This document shows, piece by piece, positions 54,291 to 61,939 of a DNA stretch of 64,000 nucleotides; positions within the stretch are counted from its first letter, which is position 1, and every line of letters begins with the position of its first letter. Origin of the DNA: Maritalea myrionectae DSM 19524 (GTDB lineage Bacteria > Pseudomonadota > Alphaproteobacteria > Rhizobiales > Devosiaceae). The stretch spans positions 482,487 through 546,486 of the forward strand of contig NZ_AUHV01000004.1 of NCBI RefSeq assembly GCF_000423365.1, given 5' to 3'. The notes below the pieces were generated by a model. That model worked only from the letters and a program-made list of their open reading frames with translations, was not told where the DNA came from and did no database searches. A program made the translations under genes and the position numbers.

Positions 54291-55270
54291 TAGCCGGGAT
54301 AGACGATTTCAGCGCGTTCGCTGCCCTCTCGATCAAATGCCCATGCCTGTTCAAGCAATGCTTCGGTGTCAAAGGCCGGACGCCAAGACAGATGTTGCCG
54401 CGCTTTTGAGTTGTCCAGCCAAACGCTGTGAAACTCAGTTTGCACGTCCACGGCCTCTAATCCAAAATTGGCATTTAGATATTTTGCAGCCACCCCATAG
54501 TCGAACGGTTTATCCATGGCGATGTTGAATGTTTCGCATCCTGCAGGCTGGATGTTCAGGGCTTTTATGATCGCGTTCACCAAATCATCTACCGCCAAAA
54601 TGCTGCGTTGCAATGGTTTACCTTGCGCGCCTAGAGCCAGAGGCACGTTTTGGTTTTTGGTGAATTTTTCGGCGGTGCTGTCGTCAAAATATTCATGCCA
54701 TCGAGGGCTGCCGAAAACCTGCTTTGAAAAACTCATGGCAAACCGCAAATCATCGTCAGCCACCAGCCAAGGCGCCCGAAGGCAACACCCCTGAATGCCA
54801 TATTGAATATGAGCTTGGGCTAACATCACTTCTTCCAGAACTTTCGACAGGGAGTAACAACCCGGCGCGGCTTTGTGGGGGTAGCTTTCTGTGATCGGGG
54901 CGCTTGTCGGGTAAAAATAATGTCCGATAGCGGCATCACCGCCGACCAGCGCGAAATACTGCCCTTGCTGCGCTCGAAACTCTTCAAGAAGCCAAAACAT
55001 CCCCTTTACGGTGACGTCCATAATAATTTCCGGCATTTCTTTGCAGGTCGCCATGTGCAGCACATGTGTGACCCCTTGCATAATGTCGGCAACAAACGGG
55101 CGATCAGCAATGTTGCCGCGCCGGACAGTCATACGTTCATCTGAAAACGGGAGATCGCGCGAAAAGGTCACTGCGGTGATTTTAAGCGCGTCCTGCTGGG
55201 GCTGATCTAGAAGTTTTTTGATCACCCGACTGCCGAGCTTACCGCTAGCACCGGTAACAAGTAGATGCAT
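54290..55270 (-). CDS. NAD-dependent epimerase/dehydratase family protein
   Basis: A 326-residue extended SDR: MHLLVTGASGKLGSRVIKKL (G-x-x-G-x-x-G), a strand HVLHMATCKEMP, and Y-x3-K in GCYSLSKVLEEVML, followed by CLRAPWLVADDDL. The C-terminal lobe (TFNIAMDKPFDYGVAAKYLN) is typical of sugar-nucleotide or sugar epimerase-like enzymes. Substrate unknown. It follows the RpiR gene by 38 bp on the same strand, so it may belong to the second transporter operon. Confidence 0.82.
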   Translation of the reverse strand: MHLLVTGASGKLGSRVIKKLLDQPQQDALKITAVTFSRDLPFSDERMTVRRGNIADRPFVADIMQGVTHVLHMATCKEMPEIIMDVTVKGMFWLLEEFRAQQGQYFALVGGDAAIGHYFYPTSAPITESYPHKAAPGCYSLSKVLEEVMLAQAHIQYGIQGCCLRAPWLVADDDLRFAMSFSKQVFGSPRWHEYFDDSTAEKFTKNQNVPLALGAQGKPLQRSILAVDDLVNAIIKALNIQPAGCETFNIAMDKPFDYGVAAKYLNANFGLEAVDVQTEFHSVWLDNSKARQHLSWRPAFDTEALLEQAWAFDREGSERAEIVYPG

Positions 55271-55308
55271 TTTATGTCCTTTGAAGTGGCAATCTGCAAA
55301 CGGCCAGA

Positions 55309-56190
55309 TTAGTCGCCAAGCGGCAACGTGCTGTCATAATCTTCAGCAATGGTCAGCGTTTGCTTGATCCGGCGGAGATTATCGACGATCTCCGGCCCCA
55401 AAATCTGTGTTGTCCGATAGGCAATGGTGTCGATGATGGTCATCAAGGCAAAACTGGCCGAATTTGGTTTATATACCTGACCGTCTTCAACATATCGATA
55501 AGGCACAACAATGTGTGCACATCGCGCCAGTGGCGTATCTGGCGGCGCAATCGCGATTGTTTGGGCACCATATTGGCGTGCGATATTGAACGAATCCACC
55601 ACTGAAGACGCTGCCCCGGATAACGAAAAGCCGATCACAACAGTTGATGTGTTGGCCAGCGATGCTGTCATGCGTTGCAATCTCCCGTCTAGCCTTGTGG
55701 TCAGGTTAAAACCCAGCCGGAACAACCTGAATTCTGTTAGTTCTGCGGCCATCGAAGAAATGCCGCCCGTGCCAAGAATTTGAATCTTGTCGGCACCGGC
55801 CAATGCCTTTGCGATGGTTTCCACCAACTCGTCATTCAGAATTTCGCTAACTTCATTGATTGTGCGAATGGCAGAGTTGCTGATTGTGCCAATTGAAGAA
55901 TGCTCCCCAAGAGATATGGGCTCACCTTCGCTCGACAAATAGGCTCCGCCAATGGCGATTGCCTGTGCCAGAGCAATTTTGAGCTCGCGGGTGCCATCAA
56001 GACCAAGGCTTGTCGCCAGGCGCGTCACTGTTGGTTCGCTAACACCAGCTTTTTTTGCCAATGCAGCGATAGACGATGAGGATGCGCCCGGAAGATCATC
56101 AAGAATAACTGCAGCCAAACTCTGCTCGGCTTTAGTGCCGTTGGCCAATTTTGCTTGCAACAATGTAACTACATCAATCAATGGTTTCAC
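55309..56190 (-). CDS. RpiR/MurR-family transcriptional regulator
   Basis: A 293-residue regulator with an N-terminal HTH_6 domain (SIAALAKKAGVSEPTVTRLA) and a SIS sugar-phosphate domain (IQILGTGGISSMAAELTEFR, VVIGFSLSGAASSVVDSFN). It starts at a GTG overlapping the ATPase stop by 4 bp (GTGA), so it is translated with the transporter. It probably senses a phosphorylated sugar and controls the divergent importer. Confidence 0.9.
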   Translation of the reverse strand: MKPLIDVVTLLQAKLANGTKAEQSLAAVILDDLPGASSSSIAALAKKAGVSEPTVTRLATSLGLDGTRELKIALAQAIAIGGAYLSSEGEPISLGEHSSIGTISNSAIRTINEVSEILNDELVETIAKALAGADKIQILGTGGISSMAAELTEFRLFRLGFNLTTRLDGRLQRMTASLANTSTVVIGFSLSGAASSVVDSFNIARQYGAQTIAIAPPDTPLARCAHIVVPYRYVEDGQVYKPNSASFALMTIIDTIAYRTTQILGPEIVDNLRRIKQTLTIAEDYDSTLPLGD

Positions 56191-57248
56191 AATCTCATCC
56201 CACTGGCCCGGTCAAAAAAGTGCATATTCCTGCGCTTAACCCCTAGACGAAGGACGCCGCCAACGTCAATTTGCGGCCTGCCTCGGAATACGCACCGAAC
56301 GCTTTGCCCCGCAATATACCCATATGCCATCACCTCAGCGCCGGTTGGCTCAACAACATCGAAATTCATCGCCAATGTGCCGTTCGGGTCAATATCATAT
56401 GATTCCGGCCGAACACCTAAAATGATCTCAGTACTTGAATAGTTTACGCCGGAAACCGGCAGCACACTACCATCATCTAGTTTTAGCGATTGGTTATCCC
56501 CAGTACCGCTTATAGTTGCAGGGATGAAACTCATGGATGGAGACCCAAGAAAGCCGGCTACAAAAATATTTACAGGAAAATCATATAGATCCGTTGGCGT
56601 GCCGATTTGCTCAATGCGCCCCTTGTTCATAATGACGATCCGGTCGGCCATCGTCATGGCTTCAATTTGATCATGCGTGACGTAAACAATTGTTGCCCCC
56701 AATTTTTGGTGCAACGATTTGATCTCGGTGCGCATTTCCGCGCGCAGATGCGCATCCAGATTGCTGAGCGGCTCGTCAAACAAAAACAATTTGGAGTCAC
56801 GCACAATTGCCCGTCCCATGGCGACGCGTTGGCGCTGGCCGCCGGAAAGCTCCGAGGGAAGCCGATCCATATATTGGGAGATGTTCAAAACCTTGGCCGC
56901 GCGGGAGATTTTCTTCTCCATTTCTGCGCCTTTTTCGCGCCGCACCCGCGGCCCAAACTCAATATTTTTGCGCACCGTCATATGCGGAAATAGAGCGTAG
57001 GTTTGAAACACCATTGCAATATTTCGTTTTTGGGGCGGTAGGTCATTTACCCGGATTGCATCAATGTGCAGATCTCCGTCGGAGATTGTTTCCAAACCGG
57101 CAATCATCCGCAGCAACGTAGATTTTCCGCAACCCGAAGGCCCCACCACAACCATGAACTCCCCTTCATTTATGGAGAGATTCAAGTCAGCGATAACTTC
57201 AAGCGCGTGATAGCGTTTGCAGATTCTGTTTAAATTCACACTCGACAA
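56187..57248 (-). CDS. Second sugar ABC transporter ATP-binding protein (UgpC/MsmX family)
   Basis: A 353-residue ATPase: Walker A VGPSGCGKSTLLR, signature LSGGQRQRVAMGRAI, Walker B LFLFDEPLSNLD, YVTHDQIEAMTMAD, plus a TOBE-type C-terminal domain. The start is TTG (57248) with AAAGG upstream; a GTG three codons later is an alternative. It follows the binding-protein gene after a stem-loop and leads into the RpiR gene. Confidence 0.93.
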   Translation of the reverse strand: MSSVNLNRICKRYHALEVIADLNLSINEGEFMVVVGPSGCGKSTLLRMIAGLETISDGDLHIDAIRVNDLPPQKRNIAMVFQTYALFPHMTVRKNIEFGPRVRREKGAEMEKKISRAAKVLNISQYMDRLPSELSGGQRQRVAMGRAIVRDSKLFLFDEPLSNLDAHLRAEMRTEIKSLHQKLGATIVYVTHDQIEAMTMADRIVIMNKGRIEQIGTPTDLYDFPVNIFVAGFLGSPSMSFIPATISGTGDNQSLKLDDGSVLPVSGVNYSSTEIILGVRPESYDIDPNGTLAMNFDVVEPTGAEVMAYGYIAGQSVRCVFRGRPQIDVGGVLRLGVKRRNMHFFDRASGMRL

Positions 57249-57276
57249 TTTGTCTGGCCTTTCAAAGTTTGGGAGA

Positions 57277-57309
57277 TGCGGCGTCAGCGAAGTTAGAACT
57301 AACGCCGCA
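57277..57309 (-). other. Stem-loop between second binding-protein and ATPase genes
   Basis: TGCGGCGT and ACGCCGCA pair over 8 bp and enclose a smaller GTTAG/CTAAC hairpin, in the 79-bp gap after the binding-protein stop. There is no T run. It resembles the hairpins after the other binding-protein genes in this window. Confidence 0.6.
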
Positions 57310-57327
57310 CGTTGCGCTCAGGGAGAG

Positions 57328-58569
57328 CTACATTCCCCTTAGGGTGTCGATGGCTGCCGCAGCCGCAGACAAAGCCTCTTCTGGCTCTTGTTCGGTTAGG
57401 TAGATTTTTTGCAGCGCGGACCGGGTGATATCGATGATCTCGTCCCAGCGCTCCACATTGGGTTGAAACTGGGCATAAGCCAGACCGTTGGCAAACGCCT
57501 TAATATCCTGATCTTGTTGGTAGAATGGATCAGCGACGACACTTTTGATCACGGGGAGCAACCCGTCAGCCTTGTTGAATTCGAGACGGAAATCATGCTC
57601 AAAGATGAAGTCCATAAATCTGCGAATTTCCGCCTTCGCGTCAGAATCCTTAAACACCATCACTGAATCAGTAATGGCCATGGTGCTCTGTCTGGCTTTC
57701 ACAGGGAAAGGCAAAACCGCATAGTTCAAATCAGGCGCTTCATCCTTGATCTGAGGCACGAGCATGGGAAATGTGAAGATGGCCCCCACTTTGCCTTGCT
57801 TAAACATGTTGAAAACATCTTCGCGACTATATGCCGTTGGCGAAGGCTGTGTGGCCCCTTCCGCGACCAGTTTCGCGTAGAGCTTTGCAGCGGCGATGCC
57901 TTCCGGCGAAGCAATTGCGCTTTTGCCATTCTCGTCGAAAATCTGTCCGCCAAAAGACCAAAGCGCATAATAGAAATAGACGTCGACTTCTTCCTCTTTG
58001 CCGGGCAGTCCGAACCCGAACTTATCGTCGAGTGCAGAAATCTTCCTGGCAGCTTCTTCAAGCTCTTCCCACGTCGCAGGCGGCTCCATCCGAACTTCGT
58101 TATAAAGATCTGTATTGATCATCATGGCCCGTGCGGAGGCGGCAATGGGCAACCCCATCAGCTCTCCATCAATGACGGATGGCTGCAACAACCCGGGAAT
58201 GAATTTTTCTTTTAAGTCCGGCGAAATTACATTCTCGATCGGCTCCGCCAGGCCGGCCTGTGAAAATTCGGCGAGCCAGATTGACGCCACCACCGACATG
58301 TCTGGCGCATTATTCCCTGAGATATCCGTTGTCAGCGTTTGTAAATAGTTCGACCAGGGAATGACCTCGATAATGATATCGATGTCAGGGTTTTCCTTCT
58401 CAAATGCCGCAGCTGCCTTTTCAAATGAAATTTTGGTATTGGCTGAGTATTCGCCCAAGGTAAATCTGATGTCCTTTGCAACGGCAGGCGATGCAAAAGC
58501 CCCCATAGCCGCAATGAGTGCAGCTTGGGTCAGCTTTCGATAGGTCTTTTTCTTTTTTGTCATGTCCAT
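57328..58569 (-). CDS. Second sugar ABC transporter substrate-binding protein
   Basis: A 413-residue periplasmic protein with signal peptide (Lys-rich start, hydrophobic LTQAALIAAMGAFAS, cleavage near AVA-K). Family 1 binding-protein features: FTLGEYSANTKISFEKAAAA, PDIDIIIEVIPWSNYLQTL, NAPDMSVVASIWLAEFSQAG and KQGKVGAIFTFPML. GAGGAG precedes the ATG. It is divergent from the two permease genes across a 363-bp control region. Confidence 0.92.
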   Translation of the reverse strand: MDMTKKKKTYRKLTQAALIAAMGAFASPAVAKDIRFTLGEYSANTKISFEKAAAAFEKENPDIDIIIEVIPWSNYLQTLTTDISGNNAPDMSVVASIWLAEFSQAGLAEPIENVISPDLKEKFIPGLLQPSVIDGELMGLPIAASARAMMINTDLYNEVRMEPPATWEELEEAARKISALDDKFGFGLPGKEEEVDVYFYYALWSFGGQIFDENGKSAIASPEGIAAAKLYAKLVAEGATQPSPTAYSREDVFNMFKQGKVGAIFTFPMLVPQIKDEAPDLNYAVLPFPVKARQSTMAITDSVMVFKDSDAKAEIRRFMDFIFEHDFRLEFNKADGLLPVIKSVVADPFYQQDQDIKAFANGLAYAQFQPNVERWDEIIDITRSALQKIYLTEQEPEEALSAAAAAIDTLRGM

Positions 58570-58932
58570 TGTGATCTCCTCTCAATCGCGGCCCGATGTC
58601 CGCTGGTCGGGAAAGCTAATTGGATTCATGTAAGTTTACAACATAAAATACACTAAAAATGAAATGTTTTTTCATTTTTGTTTCAGGGCGCAATTTTGAC
58701 TCATATTCACAACCTTCCAAAACTTTCTGAAAATTATAATAAATACAAATATTTAATCAGACCCTCGACCTCTTACGCACAGATTACCAAGAAGCAAATT
58801 CAGAAATATCATGTAAATTCATTTCAAGTTAATTTCACAAATTTCACCACACCGCTTGATTTATGTAATATTATTTCATAAGAAGGCGCCTAAAGACGTA
58901 AGTGCGTCAAATACACGAGCGGAGCACCTTCA
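58570..58932. other. 363-bp AT-rich divergent control region of the second sugar importer
   Basis: No convincing gene. It separates the binding-protein/ATPase/RpiR arm from the permease arm and must contain both promoters. It includes the perfect inverted repeat at 58655-58679 and several TCATGTAA / TTTCA-rich elements (near 58627 and 58808). GGAG precedes the permease ATG. Confidence 0.6.
58655..58679. promoter_or_regulatory. RpiR-type operator candidate AAAAATGAAA-N5-TTTCATTTTT
   Basis: A perfect 10-5-10 inverted repeat about 86 bp before the binding-protein start. The TGAAA...TTTCA core matches the general form of RpiR-family sites. It is well placed to control both divergent arms. Confidence 0.6.
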
Positions 58933-59805
58933 ATGCGGATTTCAAGCAATCTGAATCCCTATCTTCTAATTGCCCCAGGGTTACTGGTTACCGGCATCAT
59001 CATTTTATGGCCGCTTGTTCAATTGGGGCAGTTATCGGTAAGTGAAGTGAACCGCTTCGGGCAGGTAATTGGGCAAGGCGGGGCGGAAAACTATGTAAAA
59101 GTGTTCGCCGATCCAGAGCTCTACGCGTCGTCATTTCGGACGCTGATTTGGACGCTGGGCGTGGTCTTGGGCACCCTGCTTCTTGCCCTACCCATATCAT
59201 TAGCGCTCAATGAAGAGTTTTACGGCCGAGGCGTGGCCCGCGTTTTGGTGATGCTGCCGTGGGCGATCTCGCTTGCAATGCTGGCAATTGTCGGGCGCTG
59301 GGCGCTGAATGGCGATAGCGGCACTTTGAATAATCTGCTGCAAATGCTGGAGATCACACAAACAGACATTGCGTGGCTGGCGCGCGCTGAAACCGCATTC
59401 CCAATGCAGATTTTGCTGGGCATTGTAGCGACCTTGCCTTTCACGGTAACGATCTTCTTGGGAGGCCTATCCTCCATCCCAACTGACATATATGAAGCCG
59501 CGCAAGTTGAGGGTGCGAACAAGCTGCAAACGTTCAGGCGCATTACACTGCCGTTGATGCGCCCCTTCGTGAATATTGCCGTGGTGCTGAACACCATTTA
59601 TGTCTTCAACTCCTTCCCCATCATCTGGGCTACAACACAAGGCGGCCCTGCCAACTCAACCGATATTTTGGTGACCTACCTATACAAATTGGCCTTCCGC
59701 TTTGGCCGCGTTGGCGAAGCGGCGGTGCTTTCGCTGATCATGTTTGTCATTCTGCTGATTTTCACGATCATATATGTGCGCTTGGCCATGAATGAGGAGA
59801 ACTAG
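58933..59805 (+). CDS. Second sugar ABC transporter permease, MalF type
   Basis: A 290-residue membrane protein with six helices (first: YLLIAPGLLVTGIIILWPL) and EAA loop TDIYEAAQVEGANKLQTF followed by TLPLMRP. GGAG precedes the ATG. It is on the strand opposite to its ATPase and binding-protein genes. Confidence 0.92.
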   Translation: MRISSNLNPYLLIAPGLLVTGIIILWPLVQLGQLSVSEVNRFGQVIGQGGAENYVKVFADPELYASSFRTLIWTLGVVLGTLLLALPISLALNEEFYGRGVARVLVMLPWAISLAMLAIVGRWALNGDSGTLNNLLQMLEITQTDIAWLARAETAFPMQILLGIVATLPFTVTIFLGGLSSIPTDIYEAAQVEGANKLQTFRRITLPLMRPFVNIAVVLNTIYVFNSFPIIWATTQGGPANSTDILVTYLYKLAFRFGRVGEAAVLSLIMFVILLIFTIIYVRLAMNEEN

Positions 59806-59806
59806 A

Positions 59807-60628
59807 ATGTCCAAACTCATGAAATCACTACTGATCTGGCTTTTTCTCCTACCTATTTTCGCCATCACGCTGTTTCCGTTTTATGTCATGGCAACAACGG
59901 CAATTCGTCCTCAAACAGAGGTCTTTGACCAGTCTTGGCTGCCCACACGATTTGCATGGGAAAACTTTGTTGAAATGTGGACCGCTGTAGGCTTTGGGCG
60001 GGCGCTGGCCAATTCGCTCTATATTTCCACGCTCGCCACCGCACTGACCCTCATTATTGCCATTCCGGCGGGTTATGCTTTGTCACGCTATCGTTTCGCT
60101 GGCCGCACGGGGTTTCGACGCTTTTTGCTTATCTCACAAATGTTATCGCCGATCGTTCTGGTCTTGGGGTTATTTCGCGTTTTGGTTTTGCTCAATGCGC
60201 TCAACGATGCACATGTTGTTGCGCTGCTCTACGCAGGGTTCAACACCGCCTTCGCCGTTTGGATGCTGGAAAGCTATTTTTCTACGATCCCCCGCGATCT
60301 GGAGATGGCATCTTGGATGGAAGGCGCATCCGGTTTCACAACAGCGCGAAAAGTTTTCCTCCCCTTGGCCATGCCTGCGATTTGTGTGACAGCGCTATTT
60401 ACATTTGTGAATTCGTGGAACGAGTTTGTGCTCGCCCTGACACTCTTACGATCCGAAGAAAACTACACCTTACCCATTCAGATTTTGGCGATCGTTTCCG
60501 GTCGGTTTTCCGTAGATTGGCATTTGGTCATGGCAGCCGCCTTATGCGCCACCCTGCCCGTGGCAATATTATTTGCGTGGATGCAACGCTATATGCTGCG
60601 AGGATTGACCGCAGGCGCCGTAAAATGA
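59807..60628 (+). CDS. Second sugar ABC transporter permease, MalG type
   Basis: A 273-residue membrane protein; ATG at 59807 right after the previous stop, with GGAG upstream. EAA loop reads RDLEMASWMEGASGFTTARK then VFLPLAMP. Helices include LLIWLFLLPIFAITLFPFYV. It pairs with the MalF-type permease. The in-frame GTG at 59792 is inside the previous gene and less likely. Confidence 0.92.
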   Translation: MSKLMKSLLIWLFLLPIFAITLFPFYVMATTAIRPQTEVFDQSWLPTRFAWENFVEMWTAVGFGRALANSLYISTLATALTLIIAIPAGYALSRYRFAGRTGFRRFLLISQMLSPIVLVLGLFRVLVLLNALNDAHVVALLYAGFNTAFAVWMLESYFSTIPRDLEMASWMEGASGFTTARKVFLPLAMPAICVTALFTFVNSWNEFVLALTLLRSEENYTLPIQILAIVSGRFSVDWHLVMAAALCATLPVAILFAWMQRYMLRGLTAGAVK

Positions 60629-61003
60629 CCTTTCGCCGCCACCACGAGCCGCAAAATATACAATATGGCGATGGCGCAGCGACCAATTCGGCAGTCACAG
60701 ACGCACACGCACCGACTCTTCACTGACGTTCGGACAGTTGCCGGATTACACTCAGCGCCATAAATATCCGCTATGAGCCCAGACAGAGCGCCATGGGCTA
60801 CGCAATGAACTGCGATTGCTGAAGCCGTTCATCCCATCGCATTTCAAGCCGCACATCGACCGATTTACATGCCTTACCCCCAAACAGGAGCGCACTGGCT
60901 ACAATTGCATAAAATTTTATCGAATTAAGCAACGTTAAATAAACCTAAACAATTGATCCAAAATTATTAAATAACCGCCATGATGTTCTCAATGGAGAGC
61001 GTC
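60629..61003. other. Gene-poor gap between sugar permease and LapG-like gene
   Basis: A 33-codon frame (60625-60726) overlaps the permease stop by 4 bp but has no protein-like features. The remainder shows no gene, RNA or repeat that I could support; GC content falls sharply after about 60900, consistent with a promoter for the next gene. Confidence 0.45.
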
Positions 61004-61900
61004 ATGAATAAAGCAACATTTGGAATTAAGCTAGCATTAAGCGTAATATTTGCTTTTGCATTTACTTATTCTTCAATAGCAAAGGTGCCGGAACTGGCAA
61101 AGTCAGACCAAGTAGAACTGACTGGCTTTGAGCTATTCAATCACAGTGCGAAGCATTTTTTGCAAGATTTCATAGCAAAAGCAGCCAGCCGTGCGAAGGC
61201 AAATGACAACAGCAAACTCGCACAACGCGTGCGAATGCTTATCGACCAGCGCAAACCTGCACCAGTTCGACAAGAATTTCAAATTCCAGGATATGATGTC
61301 CTTAATTCCATTGCGGTGCTGGCCCCAAACTTACCCAGCACAAAAAGCTGGCAAACAGTTTCAAGCAGCGATTTTTCTGCACTCTATTCCGACACTTGTA
61401 ATTTTTCTTCGGCTGCCTGCCAAACGCCATTTGCACAAAAAATGCAGAAACTTTTGCCAAGCTTGAAACATGCCTCTTCTTTTCAAACGCTAAGCCAGAT
61501 CAACCGTGCCGTGAATGATGTGATCACCTATCGCGAGGACAGCAAAGCATTTGGCAAAAGCGATTATTGGGCCAATCCAATTGAACTGGCGCAGCGAGGT
61601 GCCGGCGACTGCGAAGATTTTGCCATTGCAAAATATTGGGCGTTGCGCACTCTGGGCTACCAAGAATCGCAGCTTCAGTTGATCGTTCTGAAAGATACCC
61701 GCCGCAATCTATACCACGCCGTTCTGGCGGTACATGAAGGCGGCCGCACATTTATTCTGGACAATTTGAGCAACAATATTGCTGAGCAATCCGCATTTCC
61801 AAACTATAAGCCGATCTTCTCATTCGTTGAAGATGTGGCCTATATTCACGGGCGCAGCAAACCTAACAACGCAAAAGTTCAATTGGTGGCATCAAACTAA
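61004..61900 (+). CDS. LapG-like periplasmic cysteine protease (transglutaminase-like BTLCP family)
   Basis: A 298-residue protein from the ATG at 61004 (GGAGA 6 bases upstream; an ATG at 60980 is alternative) with a signal peptide (IKLALSVIFAFAFTYSSIA). The catalytic triad of bacterial transglutaminase-like cysteine proteinases is visible: Cys203 in GAGDCEDFAIAKYWAL, His238 in YHAVLAVHEGG and Asp253 in FILDNLSN. LapG proteins cleave the N-terminal region of large RTX adhesins and are inhibited by c-di-GMP-bound LapD. The convergent neighbour is an adhesin. Two extra cysteines (CNFSSAAC region, about 130-136) may form a disulfide. Base composition is more AT-rich than neighbours. Confidence 0.87.
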   Translation: MNKATFGIKLALSVIFAFAFTYSSIAKVPELAKSDQVELTGFELFNHSAKHFLQDFIAKAASRAKANDNSKLAQRVRMLIDQRKPAPVRQEFQIPGYDVLNSIAVLAPNLPSTKSWQTVSSSDFSALYSDTCNFSSAACQTPFAQKMQKLLPSLKHASSFQTLSQINRAVNDVITYREDSKAFGKSDYWANPIELAQRGAGDCEDFAIAKYWALRTLGYQESQLQLIVLKDTRRNLYHAVLAVHEGGRTFILDNLSNNIAEQSAFPNYKPIFSFVEDVAYIHGRSKPNNAKVQLVASN

Positions 61901-61904
61901 AAAA

Positions 61905-61930
61905 GGCTGGCGTGTTCAAAGTCGCCAGCC
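61905..61930. terminator. Terminator between lapG-like and adhesin genes
   Basis: A perfect 8-bp stem GGCTGGCG/CGCCAGCC with a 10-base loop. On the minus strand six T residues follow, ending the adhesin transcript; the plus-strand side has only CCTTCTCGTTT. Confidence 0.75.
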
Positions 61931-61939
61931 CCTTCTCGT

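Noticed and set aside
35096..60628. Carbohydrate region as a mobile genomic island
   Set aside because: No integrase, transposase, tRNA-associated attachment site or flanking direct repeat was found, and base composition is close to the housekeeping part.
60625..60726. 33-codon frame overlapping the stop of the second MalG-type permease
   Set aside because: The 4-bp overlap is suggestive, but the peptide is His/Ala-rich without structure and has no good ribosome site of its own.
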